Assembly (NCBI RefSeq): GCF_900112245.1
Contig: NZ_FOYX01000001.1
Coordinates: 1,971,856 to 2,035,855 of the forward strand
From: Maribacter stanieri
GTDB lineage: Bacteria > Bacteroidota > Bacteroidia > Flavobacteriales > Flavobacteriaceae
Length of the DNA: 64,000 nucleotides
Direction of reading: 5' to 3'
Shown here: positions 1 through 9,193 of the stretch, in pieces
Layout: every line of letters begins with the position of its first letter
How positions within the stretch are numbered: position 1 is the stretch's first letter
The notes under the pieces: generated by a model
Databases searched by the model: none
What the model was told of the DNA's origin: nothing
Seen by the model: only the letters and a program-made list of their open reading frames with translations
Position numbers and translations under genes: made by a program

Positions 1-2795
1 ATGGCACTATATTTTACTGTGGTTTATGGAATGGGAATTTATTGGTATATGATTATAAAGCAAACTCGGCTAAAGAAATTTCGGTTGGTTTTGAACAATC
101 ACCAATATTTGCTTTTGAGGCGTTAGATGAAAATCATTTACTATTGGGCTCTTTTGGGGAGGGAACTGTGTTATTGAATACCAAAAGCCTTAAGAAAGCA
201 GATAGTACAGCTATAATTTTAAATGGATATCAAATAAATGAAATCGTTAAGCAAGATGATTCCAATATTTGGTTTGCTACCGAGACTGGGGTTGTTCACT
301 TTTTAAGGGATAAAAACACTTTTGAATATTATAAATCTACTGATACACCAAACGTAGGATTGCTACATGATAATGTGAGTGATATTATGTTTGATAACGA
401 AGGGCGACTGTGGGCGGCAACAAGAAAAGGTATTAGTCTTTTTGATTTTGAGACCAAAGAATTTAATCCTTTAGAGGAACCTGTAGAGTTAAGGGATAAG
501 TGGATAACCGATATGCTTACCTATACCAATGGTGATATCTGGTTTAACATGAACAGTAACAGTGTAGCCAGGTTAAAATCAAATTTAAAAAATTACAATA
601 TTTATGATGTTAAAAGTGGTAATAGGTTAGATGTTTTTAGCTCAAGTGGTTTTTACAATTTTGAAAATTCCAATATATATTTAGGAGGAAAGAATGGAAT
701 TATCTATTTTTCACCATATGCCATAAGTGAGAACAAAGTTGCCAAAAAGCCAATGATTACTGAGTTTAAGATTCAGAATGAGGTGATACATCCAGGTACT
801 GAAATTAATGGCGAAATTCCATTAAAGAAAAATTTAAACGAAACTAAAAGTGTAACCTTAGATTATAAGAATAGAAATTTTTCACTTCAATTCTCTGCAC
901 CTTCATACGTAAATGAAAAGCTTAACAAGTTTGAATATATGCTAGAAGGTTTTGATGAAAACTGGATTTCTACAACCAGTAATTCAAGAACCGTACAATA
1001 CACCAACTTGTTTCCTGGCGACTATACTTTTAAAATTAAATCTAGTAATAGTGATGGTTTTTGGAGTGATGTAAATTCATATAATATTACAGTAACTCCT
1101 CCTTTTTGGTTAACCTATCAAGCATTGATATTATTTCTAGCCTTATTCGCTTTAATCATATATTTCATAAGGAAAGAAATGAAAAACAGGTTGCGTTTAA
1201 AGCAAGAACTTGTTACCGAAAAAGTAAATAGGGAACGCGATATTAAGTTGAATAATGAAAAGCTTCGCTTTTTTACAAATATATCTCACGAGCTAAGAAC
1301 TCCTTTGACTTTAATATTAGGTCCTGCAAAACAGTTGTTAGAAGAAAGCAACGAAAACAGTAGCGAGTATCAAAAAAGCAGATTTAATCTAATTCATCAA
1401 AATGCAAGTAGACTTTTAAATTTAGTGAATCAGGTGCTAGATTTTAGAAAGGCACAAACGGGTGAATTAAAACTTAAGGTTTCTAAAACAGATGTGCTAT
1501 TATTTACCACCAACACGTTTGAATCTTTTAAGGAGTTTGCTTACAATAAGCAAATAGAACTGAATATTAATAGCGAAGTAGAGACGCTATTTGGTTGGAT
1601 AGATAGAGATAAATTCGACAAAATTTTATATAACCTTTTGTCTAACGCCATTAAGTTTACCAACAAATACGGTCATGTAGATTTATTTCTAAAGCTAAAA
1701 GAAAACAATAGTGAAATATTGGTTATTGAAGTTAGCGATGATGGTATTGGTATACCCTTAAAAAGTCAAGAAAAAATATTTACCAGATTTTACCAAGCCA
1801 CCAATAGTAAAGAGAACAATACAGGTTCAGGTATTGGTCTGTCACTTGTAAAATCTCTTGTAGAATTACATAAGGGAACTATAGTTGTAGAAAGTAAACC
1901 TAATGAAGGGAGTACGTTTACGGTAGAAATACCTATTAGTCGAGATAGTTATACTAAAAAAGAGGTCTTTGAATTTATTTCTAATACTGAGGTAGAAGAG
2001 CCAGAAACGTTTATTCCTATTAAAAGAAAAACAACAAATACAGAAATCAAGGATAAGATTTTAGTGATTGAAGATAATATTGAATTAAGAAAATATCTTA
2101 TTGACTATTTATCTGCGTACTACAAGGTGTATGAGGCTGAAAACGGTAAAGAAGGATTGCAGCTTTGTAGAAAAATTAAACCAATGTTGTGCGTTGCCGA
2201 TGTTATGATGCCGGTAATGGACGGTCTAGAATTTTGTAACGAATTAAAGAACGACGAATTTATTAGTCATATCCCAGTGATTCTTTTAACCGCATTATCG
2301 GAAAATGAAGATAAGGTTAAGGGCTATGATGTTGGGGCAGATTCTTACCTAGTAAAACCCTTTGACCCCTCATTATTGAAATCGGTAATTGTAAATACCA
2401 TTAAAACTCGTTTAGAGCTCAAAGCTAAATTTTCTGACGAGGTAGAGAGCGAAATAGGGTTGCTCACTCACTCACCCATTGATAAAGAATTAATGGAGCA
2501 AATCACTACTATTATTGAAAAGAATATAGATGATGTAGATTTAACTACTAATTATTTATGTCAAGAATTGGGTATGAGCTCTTCAAAACTATACCGCAAA
2601 ATAAAAGAGCTTACAGATTTAGCGCCAAACGAATTCATACGTACTATTAGATTAAAAAAATCTGCACAGTTATTAAAAACAAAAAAGTATAATGTGTCTG
2701 AAGTCACCGATTTAATTGGCTTCAATGATCCCCTATATTTTAGTAGGTGTTTTAAGAAGCAATTTGGTTTCCCGCCCAGTAAATTATTGAAGTAG
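1..2795 (+). CDS. Hybrid two-component system sensor/regulator (HTCS), 5' end outside the window
   Basis: The reading frame is already open at position 3, so the N-terminus is missing; about 930 codons are visible. Visible order: end of a beta-propeller sensor (Reg_prop-type repeats), a Y_Y_Y domain ending near nt 1110, one membrane helix (about nt 1120-1175), HisKA with the phospho-acceptor His codon at 1287-1289 (context NISHELRTPL), HATPase with NLLSNAIKF, DDGIGIP and GSGIGLSL, a receiver with Asp codon at 2199-2201 (VADVMMPVMDG) and Lys in VKPFDP, and a C-terminal AraC-type HTH ending at the stop. Known for the family: HTCS proteins sense a sugar in the periplasm and activate an adjacent utilisation locus from one polypeptide. 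Inference: the signal is inositol, a uronate or a related sugar, because myo-inositol oxygenase and a symporter follow on the same strand. Confidence 0.93.
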   Translation, partial: GTIFYCGLWNGNLLVYDYKANSAKEISVGFEQSPIFAFEALDENHLLLGSFGEGTVLLNTKSLKKADSTAIILNGYQINEIVKQDDSNIWFATETGVVHFLRDKNTFEYYKSTDTPNVGLLHDNVSDIMFDNEGRLWAATRKGISLFDFETKEFNPLEEPVELRDKWITDMLTYTNGDIWFNMNSNSVARLKSNLKNYNIYDVKSGNRLDVFSSSGFYNFENSNIYLGGKNGIIYFSPYAISENKVAKKPMITEFKIQNEVIHPGTEINGEIPLKKNLNETKSVTLDYKNRNFSLQFSAPSYVNEKLNKFEYMLEGFDENWISTTSNSRTVQYTNLFPGDYTFKIKSSNSDGFWSDVNSYNITVTPPFWLTYQALILFLALFALIIYFIRKEMKNRLRLKQELVTEKVNRERDIKLNNEKLRFFTNISHELRTPLTLILGPAKQLLEESNENSSEYQKSRFNLIHQNASRLLNLVNQVLDFRKAQTGELKLKVSKTDVLLFTTNTFESFKEFAYNKQIELNINSEVETLFGWIDRDKFDKILYNLLSNAIKFTNKYGHVDLFLKLKENNSEILVIEVSDDGIGIPLKSQEKIFTRFYQATNSKENNTGSGIGLSLVKSLVELHKGTIVVESKPNEGSTFTVEIPISRDSYTKKEVFEFISNTEVEEPETFIPIKRKTTNTEIKDKILVIEDNIELRKYLIDYLSAYYKVYEAENGKEGLQLCRKIKPMLCVADVMMPVMDGLEFCNELKNDEFISHIPVILLTALSENEDKVKGYDVGADSYLVKPFDPSLLKSVIVNTIKTRLELKAKFSDEVESEIGLLTHSPIDKELMEQITTIIEKNIDDVDLTTNYLCQELGMSSSKLYRKIKELTDLAPNEFIRTIRLKKSAQLLKTKKYNVSEVTDLIGFNDPLYFSRCFKKQFGFPPSKLLK

Positions 2796-2948
2796 AGATT
2801 TTTAGGTTTCTATGGTTTGTTAAGTAATCCATATTTATGATGGTATTATCCATTAATTTATGACATAAATACTATAAATTGCAAGTAGATATACTGTACA
2901 TATCAAAACAACAAATCAACTTACTCAAAAACATTAATAACAACTTTT

Positions 2949-3827
2949 ATGGAAAAAGCGTTGAACAACAATCAGAACCATCCCATGGATAATATTGATG
3001 ATTGGGAAGATAACTTACTAGAGAGATACCCTGATCCGGAAGAAACTACAAAAGAAAAAGAAGAGTTTAGAAACTATGTCGACTCTGATAGGATGGACAC
3101 CGTTAAAGAGTTTTATAAAATAAATCATGAATTTCAAACATATGATTTTGTAGTTGAAAAGGAGAAAGAGTTTCTACAATTCAATAAAAAGGAAATGTCA
3201 ATTTGGGAGGCTGTAGACTTTCTAAATACATTGGTAGATGATAGTGACCCAGATATAGATTTAGATCAGTTACAGCATTTATTACAGACTTCTGAGGCAA
3301 TTAGAGCAGATGGTCACCCAGATTGGTTTGTACTTACTGGATTCATTCATGATTTAGGTAAAATACTTTGTTTGTTCGGTGAGCCACAGTGGGCTGTAGT
3401 AGGAGATACTTTCCCCGTAGGATGCGCTTATTCAGACAAAATTGTCTATCCAGAGTTCTTTAGTGCAAATCCAGATGCTACAAATAGTAAGTACAATACA
3501 AAGTACGGCGTATATGAGCCAAACTGTGGTTTGGATAATGTAAAAATGAGCTGGGGACATGATGAATATTTGTACCAGATAATGAAAGATTATTTACCGG
3601 AACCTGCACTTTACATGATCCGTTATCACTCATTTTACTCTCAGCATAGAGAAAATGATTACACGCATTTAATGACAGCAAAAGATATTGAGATGTTTGA
3701 GTGGGTGAAGAAGTTCAATCCATACGATTTATATTCCAAGGCACCTGTACCACCAGATGCAAAAGCATTACTTCCTTATTATAAAGAATTAGTATCGAAG
3801 TATTTACCCGAAAAATTGAATTTTTAG
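2949..3827 (+). CDS. Myo-inositol oxygenase
   Basis: 292 residues, close to the length of animal MIOX (about 285). MIOX is a diiron oxygenase that cleaves myo-inositol with O2 to D-glucuronate. All expected metal ligands are present in family order: His110 ([12 protein letters not shown]), His134-Asp135 (FIHDLGKI), His204 (SWGHDEY), His227 (IRYHSFY) and Asp260 (NPYDLY). Family blocks [16 protein letters not shown] and [15 protein letters not shown] are nearly identical to the animal enzyme. It is soluble, with no signal peptide. It follows the HTCS gene by 150 bp, has its own terminator, and precedes a sodium:solute symporter. Inference: it feeds imported inositol into glucuronate catabolism. 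MIOX is uncommon in bacteria. Confidence 0.95.
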   Translation: MEKALNNNQNHPMDNIDDWEDNLLERYPDPEETTKEKEEFRNYVDSDRMDTVKEFYKINHEFQTYDFVVEKEKEFLQFNKKEMSIWEAVDFLNTLVDDSDPDIDLDQLQHLLQTSEAIRADGHPDWFVLTGFIHDLGKILCLFGEPQWAVVGDTFPVGCAYSDKIVYPEFFSANPDATNSKYNTKYGVYEPNCGLDNVKMSWGHDEYLYQIMKDYLPEPALYMIRYHSFYSQHRENDYTHLMTAKDIEMFEWVKKFNPYDLYSKAPVPPDAKALLPYYKELVSKYLPEKLNF

Positions 3828-3850
3828 AATTCTAATTATTTGAGTTTAGC

Positions 3851-3884
3851 AATGCTCTAGCCCTTCCAACTAGAGCATTTTTTT
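3851..3884 (+). terminator. Rho-independent terminator after myo-inositol oxygenase
   Basis: A perfect 10-bp inverted repeat, AATGCTCTAG (3851-3860) with CTAGAGCATT (3870-3879), is followed by a run of eight T. It separates the oxygenase transcript from the symporter, so the symporter probably has its own promoter in the roughly 30 bp before its ATG or depends on read-through. Confidence 0.85.
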
Positions 3885-3916
3885 TACACCATAGTACCAA
3901 ACCAACCAATCTACAC

Positions 3917-5494
3917 ATGTATACAGCTATTACTTTCATTGCATTTACTGCTTTTGTTGCATTCTATTCATGGTATAAACTTAGAAAAGAAAAACTGGAC
4001 TCTAAAGACGGTTATTTTCTTGGAGGAAGAAGTTTAACAGGCGTTGTCATTGCAGGCTCCATGTTGTTGACGAATATTTCTACAGAGCATTTAATTGGTA
4101 TGAATGGGTCGTCTTACAAGAACGGATTTATTATAATTGCTTGGGAAGTAACTTCTGCATTGGCTTTAGTTGTAGCGGCAATATATTTTGTTCCAAAGTA
4201 TTTGAAAATGGGTTTGACGACCATACCAGAATATTTGGAAAAAAGGTTTGATAGTACAACAAGAACGCTAGTTGCTTTGTTTTTAATGGTGTCTTTTATT
4301 GTAACATTATTACCAATTGTATTATATACTGGTGCCATAAACATTGAGAGTATTTTCAATATATCAGAGGTTCTAGAGGTATCCAAAGAAGAAGGACTTT
4401 GGATTACCGTAATTTGTATAGGTGTACTAGGTTCTATTTATGCCATTTTCGGCGGATTAAAAGCTGTTGCCATTTCAGATACAATAAATGGATATGGGTT
4501 GTTGATTGGTGGACTTGCAATTCCAATCATTGCTTTGGTTAGTATAGGAGATGGTAATTTGTTTGATGGTTTGTCTAAAGTATATAACCATAGTCCAGAA
4601 AAATTTAATGTAATAGGGGCAAAGGATTCTGTATTGCCGTTTGAAGTACTTTTTACGGGTTTGATTATTAATCAGTTGTATTTCTGGAGTATGAACCAAA
4701 CTATTATTCAGCGTGCGTTAGGTGCCAAGAATTTGGTAGAAGCTCAAAAAGGTTTATTGTTTACCGGTGTTTTAAAGATTTTGGTACCGATTATAATTAT
4801 TTTACCAGGCGTTATTGCGTTTTATTACTTCGGTGATTCTTTATATGAGAATCAAGATATGATTTACCCCGAGTTGGTTAAAAAGGTGCTACCAATTGGT
4901 TTTGTAGGTGTATTCGCAGCAATTATCATGGGTGCCGTTTTAAGTACTTTTAATAGTGTTTTAAATAGTGCGGCTACAATTTTTAGTATTGACGTATTTA
5001 AAAGACATTTTGGTAAGAACGCTAGCGATAAAAAGTTGGTTAGAATTGGTAAGATTACCTCTACTGTACTAGCAATATTTGCCATATTGGTAGCTCCTAT
5101 GGTGGCAAATGCACCAGATGGTTTGTATCAATTGCTACAGCAATTAAACGGTATTTTCTTTATACCAATAGCTTCAATAATGTTGGCAGGGTTTTTTCTT
5201 AAGAAAATTTCTGCAATAGCTGCTAAAGTTGCGTTACTTGTTGGTTTAATGTTTTACATTCTAACAACATTTATTTTTAAGGTCGATATTCATTTCGTTC
5301 ACATTTGGGGAATAGAATTTGTATTGAACGTAGTGGTAATGTTTTTGGTTTCTTACTTCTATCCAAACCATAAAGCTACCATTGAAGAGGGTGAAGATTA
5401 TGTAGAAATGAAACAATGGAAATACACAAAGCCAATGGCCATTATGTTATGTGTGGTTACTGTTGTTATCTATGTAATTTTAGGGACTAATTAA
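3917..5494 (+). CDS. Sodium:solute symporter (SSS/SLC5 family)
   Basis: 525 residues with about 13-14 hydrophobic segments, normal for the SSS family (sodium-driven uptake across the inner membrane). The N-terminal YFLGGRSLTG block and the following LTNISTEHLIG stretch are typical of sugar members such as vSGLT, and GAVLSTFNSVLNSAATIFSIDVF is the usual TM8 sodium-site region. It lies downstream of myo-inositol oxygenase and is a paralogue of the symporter at 7428-9020. Inference: substrate is inositol, a hexuronate or a pentose; the sequence does not decide. Confidence 0.9.
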   Translation: MYTAITFIAFTAFVAFYSWYKLRKEKLDSKDGYFLGGRSLTGVVIAGSMLLTNISTEHLIGMNGSSYKNGFIIIAWEVTSALALVVAAIYFVPKYLKMGLTTIPEYLEKRFDSTTRTLVALFLMVSFIVTLLPIVLYTGAINIESIFNISEVLEVSKEEGLWITVICIGVLGSIYAIFGGLKAVAISDTINGYGLLIGGLAIPIIALVSIGDGNLFDGLSKVYNHSPEKFNVIGAKDSVLPFEVLFTGLIINQLYFWSMNQTIIQRALGAKNLVEAQKGLLFTGVLKILVPIIIILPGVIAFYYFGDSLYENQDMIYPELVKKVLPIGFVGVFAAIIMGAVLSTFNSVLNSAATIFSIDVFKRHFGKNASDKKLVRIGKITSTVLAIFAILVAPMVANAPDGLYQLLQQLNGIFFIPIASIMLAGFFLKKISAIAAKVALLVGLMFYILTTFIFKVDIHFVHIWGIEFVLNVVVMFLVSYFYPNHKATIEEGEDYVEMKQWKYTKPMAIMLCVVTVVIYVILGTN

Positions 5495-5652
5495 TGAGTG
5501 TAATTATTCTCGTATTAATAAGTTGAAAATCTGAATTTTAGTATTGCAATAGGATCATATTTAGGGAATGCTAAATTTGACTGTCTATTAATTATTTCCA
5601 TTTTTTTGAAAGGGGAGAAAAGATGCTGTTGTATATCCTTTTTTTAAGATAA

Positions 5653-6384
5653 TTAAATTTTGAAATCAAATCCCTCATCAGATTTACGCTTATATTTCTC
5701 TTCATTAAATCGATATAAAAATGAACCTTTTCTAGAACTCGTCATATCCTTTTCATCGAGTTTGTCTAAAATATCAAGAAGGTTTACTTTGTTAATGAAG
5801 TTTCGTTTATCTAATTTTTTATCTAATATAGATTCATATAAACTCTGGAGTTCGCGCATGGTAAATTTTTCCGGAAGTAATTCAAATCCGATCGGTTTTA
5901 CAAGCGCTTTACGTCTTAGACGTAAAATAGCCTTTTCAATCATTTCATTATGATCAAAAATTAACTGTGGTACTTTGTTAATTTCAAACCATTTCGCAGA
6001 ATCAATCTTAATCTTATCGAAGTTTTTCGCATTCAAATCAATCAATGCATAATAGGCAACAGAAATAGTTCTCTGCCCAGGATCTCTATCTATTCGGCTA
6101 TAACTATATAGCTGTTCCATATAGATATCTTTAAGTCCGGTTAAGGCATTCAATACGCGTATTGCTACTTCGTCTAGATTTTCACTTTTCTTTAAAAATC
6201 CACCTATTAAAGACCACTTACCCATTTCTGGTTCAAAATTTCTTTTTACAAGAAGAACCTTCAATTCTTTTTCGTCGAACCCGAATATTATACAATCCAC
6301 AGACAATAGAACCTGGTCTTCCTTTTGGTAGTACTGGAGTTTTGTGTTAGCATCTTCGTTTTGCGAGGCGGTACCTAATTTCAT
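5653..6384 (-). CDS. Nudix-domain transcriptional regulator, NrtR/AraR type
   Basis: 243 residues. The N-terminal Nudix domain (about 20-150) keeps the fold signature WSLIGGFLKKSENL, but the catalytic REUXEEXGU part of the Nudix box reads RVLNALTGL, so the acidic catalytic residues are lost. The C-terminal part (about 160-235) is a winged-helix region. This architecture is the NrtR family, whose Bacteroidota branch includes AraR, the repressor of L-arabinose genes, in which a dead Nudix domain binds the sugar. It is divergent from the araA remnant at 6632-7395, which supports the AraR assignment. If so, it is left without its main target. No signal peptide; cytoplasmic DNA-binding protein. 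Confidence 0.82.
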   Translation of the reverse strand: MKLGTASQNEDANTKLQYYQKEDQVLLSVDCIIFGFDEKELKVLLVKRNFEPEMGKWSLIGGFLKKSENLDEVAIRVLNALTGLKDIYMEQLYSYSRIDRDPGQRTISVAYYALIDLNAKNFDKIKIDSAKWFEINKVPQLIFDHNEMIEKAILRLRRKALVKPIGFELLPEKFTMRELQSLYESILDKKLDKRNFINKVNLLDILDKLDEKDMTSSRKGSFLYRFNEEKYKRKSDEGFDFKI

Positions 6385-6631
6385 TATCTATAAATAAATT
6401 TTCTTCAAGTTTGATTGTCAATCGTTTGCTAAAATAACATTTATTAACAATTTAGTTGGTTAGTTTTTTGTCTTATCAGTAGTATTCTGTTCTTATCGTA
6501 AGTAAATAAGGTAAATGTTGTGGTAATGGTATTTTATGAATAATGAATTATGATTCTATTTCTAAAGCCTTTTAAACAAAGGGAATTTAACTATAGGATA
6601 TTTTATGGCTCTAGCCTTGTTTTGATTTCAA

Positions 6632-7395
6632 AGAGAATCATTAATTAACGCTTCCAAAATAGAGTTAGGCTTACGGAAATTTTTGGAAGAAGGCGATTTT
6701 AAAGCCTTTACCGATACTTTTGAAAATCTGGGCGAGCTAAAGTAACTACCGGGTCTTGCCGTACAAAAATTAATGGCAGATGGATATGGATTTGGAGGAG
6801 AAGGCGATTGGAAAACTGCCGCTATGGTTAGGGTTTTAAAAGTTATGAATACAGGTTTAGAGGGTGGTGTTTCGTTTATGGAAGACTACACGTATCACTT
6901 CACGCCACAAGGATGATACGTTTTAGGTTCGAATATGTTAGAAATTTGTCCATCTATAGCAAATGAGCATAAACCTTCGTGTCAAGTACAATCCTTGGGA
7001 TAGGAGGTAAAGAGGATCCTGCTAGATTAGTATTTAATACAGCAACTGGTAGTGCTATGAATGTCTCATTGGTAGATATGGGTAATAGATTTAGAATGGT
7101 AGTAAATAAAGTAGAGGCTGTAAAACCTGCCAAAGATTTACCTAATTTACCTGTTGCAAGAGTTTTGTGGGATGCCAAACCAAATTTGTAAATTGCGGCA
7201 ACCGCGTGTATTTTAGCAGGTGGAGCACATCATACAGTGAATTGTCAAAATCTTAATGCAGAGTATATGGAAGACTTTGCGGACATAGCAGGTATAGAAT
7301 TACTTGTTATTGATGAGCGAACTACTGTGCGAGATTTCAAAGATAGAATTAATGCTGATGAAGCATACTATCATATGTTTCAACATAGGGTTTAA
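6632..7395 (+). pseudogene. araA: L-arabinose isomerase remnant (C-terminal half, decayed)
   Basis: Joining frames gives a clear match to the C-terminal half of Ara[66 protein letters not shown] and [10 protein letters not shown]. The N-terminal part (roughly 270 residues) is absent. Lesions: TAA at 6743-6745 where the family has Gln before LPGL (CAA to TAA); TGA at 6914-6916; loss of one A near 7001, shifting frame inside LGIGGK; TAA at 7189-7191; and TGT for the conserved Trp codon at 7207-7209. The last part runs open to TAA at 7393-7395. AraA converts L-arabinose to L-ribulose; this copy cannot be functional. It sits between an AraR-like regulator and an intact symporter. Confidence 0.93.
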
Positions 7396-7427
7396 TTAAT
7401 ATCAAATTCACTAAGAACAAATAAACT

Positions 7428-9020
7428 ATGGGGATTATTTCATTTATAGGGTTTACATTACTAGTAGCTATAATAGCGTATGTATCAACGCGTAAAACGG
7501 ATGAAAAATCCTCTGATGGTTATTTCTTAGGTGGAAGAAGTTTAACAGGACCGATCATTGCTGGTTCGTTATTATTGACAAACCTTTCTACGGAACAAAT
7601 TGTAGGAGTAAATGGTGTGTCTTTTAGAGACGGATTGCCAATTGTTGCGTATGAGGTTTTAGCTGCCGTTGCCATGGTGTTTACCGCTTTTGTTTTACTA
7701 CCCAAATATTTAAAAAGTGGGATAGCCACAATACCTCAATTCTTAGAAAATAGATATAGTAAATCTACCAAAACTATTGTTTCATTATTGTTTCTATTAG
7801 GTTACGCAATATCAATGCTGCCAACGGTTTTATACTCTGGTGCATTAGCGATTAACACGATGTTTGATATTCCCGAGGCTTTAGGTGTAGGACCAGAACA
7901 AGCACTTTGGATAACGGTTTGGTCTATTGGTTTAATAGGTAGTGTCTATGCTATTTTTGGAGGTTTACGAGCGGTAGCGGTGTCAGATTCAATTAATGCT
8001 GTTGGTTTGATAATTGGTGGTACACTTATTCCTGTTTTTGGTTTAATGTATATTGGTGATGGTAATGTGTTTACTGGTTTAACTACTTTGACTACAGCCC
8101 TTCCCGAAAAATTTGATATTATTGGTGGTCCTGATTCCGATGTGCCTTTTTGGACCATATTTACAGGTATGATTATTGTAAATTTTTATTATTGGGGTAC
8201 CAACCAAGCAATTATACAAAGAGCGCTTGGAGCTAAAAATTTAAAAGAAGGTCAAAAAGGTCTATTATTAGCTGCATTTCTAAAAATATTAGGACCAATT
8301 ATAGTGGTATTGCCAGGTATTATTGCCTTTTATATTTTTAAAGGTAATTTGGCAAATGCAGATGAAGCCTACCCTATGTTGGTAAAAAAAATACTTCCTA
8401 CAGCATTTGTCGGCTTTTTTGCAGCTGTTCTTTTCGGGGCTATTTTAAGTTCGTTCAATAGTGCCTTAAATAGTTCTGTAACACTATTTGGGTTAGATTT
8501 CTACAAACAATATATTGATAAGACCGCTTCTGATGTAAAGATTGTAAAAGCTGGAAAAATATTTGGAGCCTTTTTAGCTATATTCTCTATGGCTATAGCG
8601 CCACTTTTATATGGTGTGCAAGGGGGAATTTTCACATATTTACAAGAGTTGAACGGTACGCATAGTGTGCCAATTTTAGCCATTGTAATTGTTGGTATTT
8701 TCTCTAAACGTGTTACGGCTAGGGGAGCCAATATGGCAATTTTGTTTAGTGTAATAACGTACTTGGTCGCTTTATATGTGGTTAGACCAATTAGTATAGA
8801 GAATGGTACCTATTTCCCGCATTTTTTACATCTTATGGGAATAATATTTGCTTTGGCATTAATAATCATGTTTACGGTAAGTTACTTTAAACCAAGGGAA
8901 ACTGATTATATTCAAGAATATACGAAACAAGTTGATATTCAAAACTGGAAGTACCTAAAACCTGTAGGATTTAGTATTTGTGGAATTGTATTATTAATTT
9001 ACATCTACTTTGCTAATTAA
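7428..9020 (+). CDS. Sodium:solute symporter (SSS/SLC5 family), possibly former arabinose transporter
   Basis: 530 residues, about 13-14 membrane segments. It is a paralogue of the symporter at 3917-5494, sharing YFLGGRSLTG, LLTNLSTEQIVGVNGVSF and NSALNSSVTLFGLDFYKQY in the same positions. It starts 32 bp after the araA remnant, so it was probably the araA operon's transporter. Unlike araA it has no stops or frameshifts and keeps the TM8 sodium-site region. Inference: transport of a sugar or sugar acid by sodium symport at the inner membrane; substrate may be arabinose or may now serve the neighbouring glucuronyl hydrolase. Confidence 0.88.
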   Translation: MGIISFIGFTLLVAIIAYVSTRKTDEKSSDGYFLGGRSLTGPIIAGSLLLTNLSTEQIVGVNGVSFRDGLPIVAYEVLAAVAMVFTAFVLLPKYLKSGIATIPQFLENRYSKSTKTIVSLLFLLGYAISMLPTVLYSGALAINTMFDIPEALGVGPEQALWITVWSIGLIGSVYAIFGGLRAVAVSDSINAVGLIIGGTLIPVFGLMYIGDGNVFTGLTTLTTALPEKFDIIGGPDSDVPFWTIFTGMIIVNFYYWGTNQAIIQRALGAKNLKEGQKGLLLAAFLKILGPIIVVLPGIIAFYIFKGNLANADEAYPMLVKKILPTAFVGFFAAVLFGAILSSFNSALNSSVTLFGLDFYKQYIDKTASDVKIVKAGKIFGAFLAIFSMAIAPLLYGVQGGIFTYLQELNGTHSVPILAIVIVGIFSKRVTARGANMAILFSVITYLVALYVVRPISIENGTYFPHFLHLMGIIFALALIIMFTVSYFKPRETDYIQEYTKQVDIQNWKYLKPVGFSICGIVLLIYIYFAN

Positions 9021-9193
9021 ATCTATGTCATTAGTAATCAATATACTTGGGTAATTGAGGTATTTATGGTTGCTGTAATTGTGCAAGCGATTACTAGTTT
9101 AGAATAGATTTATAAAAAGCAATTTGTAATGATAGTAGATACTATTGCAAATGCTTAGTATGTACTTTATAAAACAAACCAACACTTTATATC

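Noticed and set aside
3478..3681. Open frame on the minus strand inside the myo-inositol oxygenase gene
   Set aside because: It is the shadow of a strongly conserved plus-strand gene and has no family features; many other such frames were discarded for the same reason.
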